Source: Streptomyces sp. WM4235 (lineage in GTDB: Bacteria; Actinomycetota; Actinomycetes; Streptomycetales; Streptomycetaceae). From it: a DNA stretch of 13,512 bases. Shown here piece by piece: positions 13,045 to 13,512 of this stretch. Numbering within the stretch: the first letter of the stretch is position 1; the number at the start of each line of letters is the position of its first letter. Location: contig NZ_LGDE01000020.1 of NCBI RefSeq assembly GCF_001279725.1, positions 1-13,512 of the forward strand. Direction: 5' to 3'. The notes under the pieces were generated by a model, which was not told the origin of the DNA, made no database searches, and saw only the letters and a program-made list of their open reading frames with translations. A program made the position numbers and the translations under genes.

Positions 13045-13512
13045 GGCTCTGGCCCGTAGTTGGTGGTGACGCCGGGTAGCCGTCAGGGCAGGAGGATGCG
13101 GTGCCGGAGAAGGTCGAATCCGGCGCGTCCGTGTATCTGTCTCATGATTCTCTTGGTGCGGGTGTTGGCGCCTTCGGTGCGGCCATTGTGGTAGGGCAAG
13201 GTGAGGCCGGCGTTCACGGCGGGCCGGTCGATTTCGAGCCCGTTGGTGAGACTGCGCAGGTGAGGCAGGGCGACGGCGCGGGCGGCTGTGATCCAATCGG
13301 TGAGTTTCGTGTCGTTGCCCTCGGCTGGTTTCAGCAGAGCGGCGAAGTCGCTTATGAGATCGGCGAGTGCGGTCATCTCCGGGCACGCTGCGGCGATCTT
13401 CTCCAGCAGGGCCGTTTCCTTCGGGCGTAGATTCTCGGGGTCGGTGAGCAGGAGGCGGCCGGCGTGACGCACCGTGGTGACGGGGCGGTCGCCTTCGGCG
13501 CGGCCCTGGTTG
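13045..13512 (-). mobile_element. ISL3-family insertion sequence, left end, cut by the window edge
   Basis: The transposase tail at 13083-13512 defines the element. The proposed outer end is GGCTCTGGCCCGTAGTTGGT starting at 13045, 38 bases past the transposase stop. This is a typical distance and resembles the GGCTCT-type ends of ISL3 elements. The partner terminal repeat and any 8-bp target duplication lie outside the window, so the exact boundary is an estimate. Confidence 0.65.
13083..13512 (-). CDS. ISL3-family transposase, C-terminal part (continues beyond the window)
   Basis: At least 143 residues are visible and the frame is open to the right edge, so the N-terminal part, including zinc-finger and early DDE residues, lies outside. 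The visible part ends with the family's strongest block: LTLPYHNGRTEGANTRTKRI then MRQIHGRAGFDLLRHRILLP. The Glu of GRTEGxN is the last catalytic acid of the DDE triad. Before it are ALLKPAEGNDTKLTDWITAA and NGLEIDRPAVNAG, helices of the ISL3 insertion region. No frameshift is seen, so the transposase may be functional. The Trp/Tyr-poor YHNG reading, in place of the common YSNG, is a minor variant. It reads towards the gene debris at 12667-13037. Confidence 0.85.
   Translation of the reverse strand, partial: NQGRAEGDRPVTTVRHAGRLLLTDPENLRPKETALLEKIAAACPEMTALADLISDFAALLKPAEGNDTKLTDWITAARAVALPHLRSLTNGLEIDRPAVNAGLTLPYHNGRTEGANTRTKRIMRQIHGRAGFDLLRHRILLP

Overview
The window is high-GC DNA with the third-position G/C bias, GAGGAG-type ribosome sites and protein families (TetR and MarR regulators, FrsA-like hydrolase, ABATE/CGNR zinc finger, EthD, rhomboid-like protein, ISL3 transposase) typical of Streptomyces or a close actinomycete. 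The gene content is accessory rather than core: a few intact regulator-plus-enzyme modules sit among truncated and frameshifted genes, and an insertion sequence runs off the right edge. No rRNA, tRNA or CRISPR array was seen.

Intact modules, left to right: (1) a TetR regulator (1452-2075, minus) divergent from an FrsA-like alpha/beta hydrolase (2189-3406, plus), with three copies of CGTCTCG in the shared promoter; (2) a rhomboid-like membrane protein (5381-6187, minus) followed by a long stem-loop terminator; (3) an MDR-type quinone/NADPH oxidoreductase (8220-9170, minus) divergent from a second TetR regulator (9314-9997, plus); (4) a compact apparent operon of an EthD-domain protein, a SnoaL/NTF2-fold protein and a MarR regulator (11213-12599, plus). 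The fourth module starts from a promoter carrying two head-to-tail copies of a palindromic operator and ends at a strong hairpin. Each regulator probably controls its neighbouring enzyme gene, and the enzymes look like small-molecule detoxification or catabolic functions.

Decayed material lies between them: the first 25 codons of an RsbQ-like hydrolase (1203-1280); the 3' end of a CGNR zinc-finger regulator joined back-to-back with the 3' half of an epoxide hydrolase (4304-5015), which looks like a deletion through a divergent promoter; a secreted HNH nuclease remnant carrying an expanded 7-bp repeat with an in-frame stop (6508-6840); a multiply frameshifted PI-phospholipase C (7051-7828); and, next to the ISL3 element, the tail of an Ig-like secreted protein and a possible regulator tail (12667-13037). 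The stretches 1-1200, 3407-4303, 7844-8218 and 10031-11138 hold no convincing intact gene.

The clearest candidate for an undescribed regulated system is the EthD / SnoaL-like / MarR operon with its duplicated GTTGCCCCAGCAACT operator. The clearest evolutionary observations are the CGNR/epoxide hydrolase fusion scar and the repeat-expansion stop in the HNH gene.
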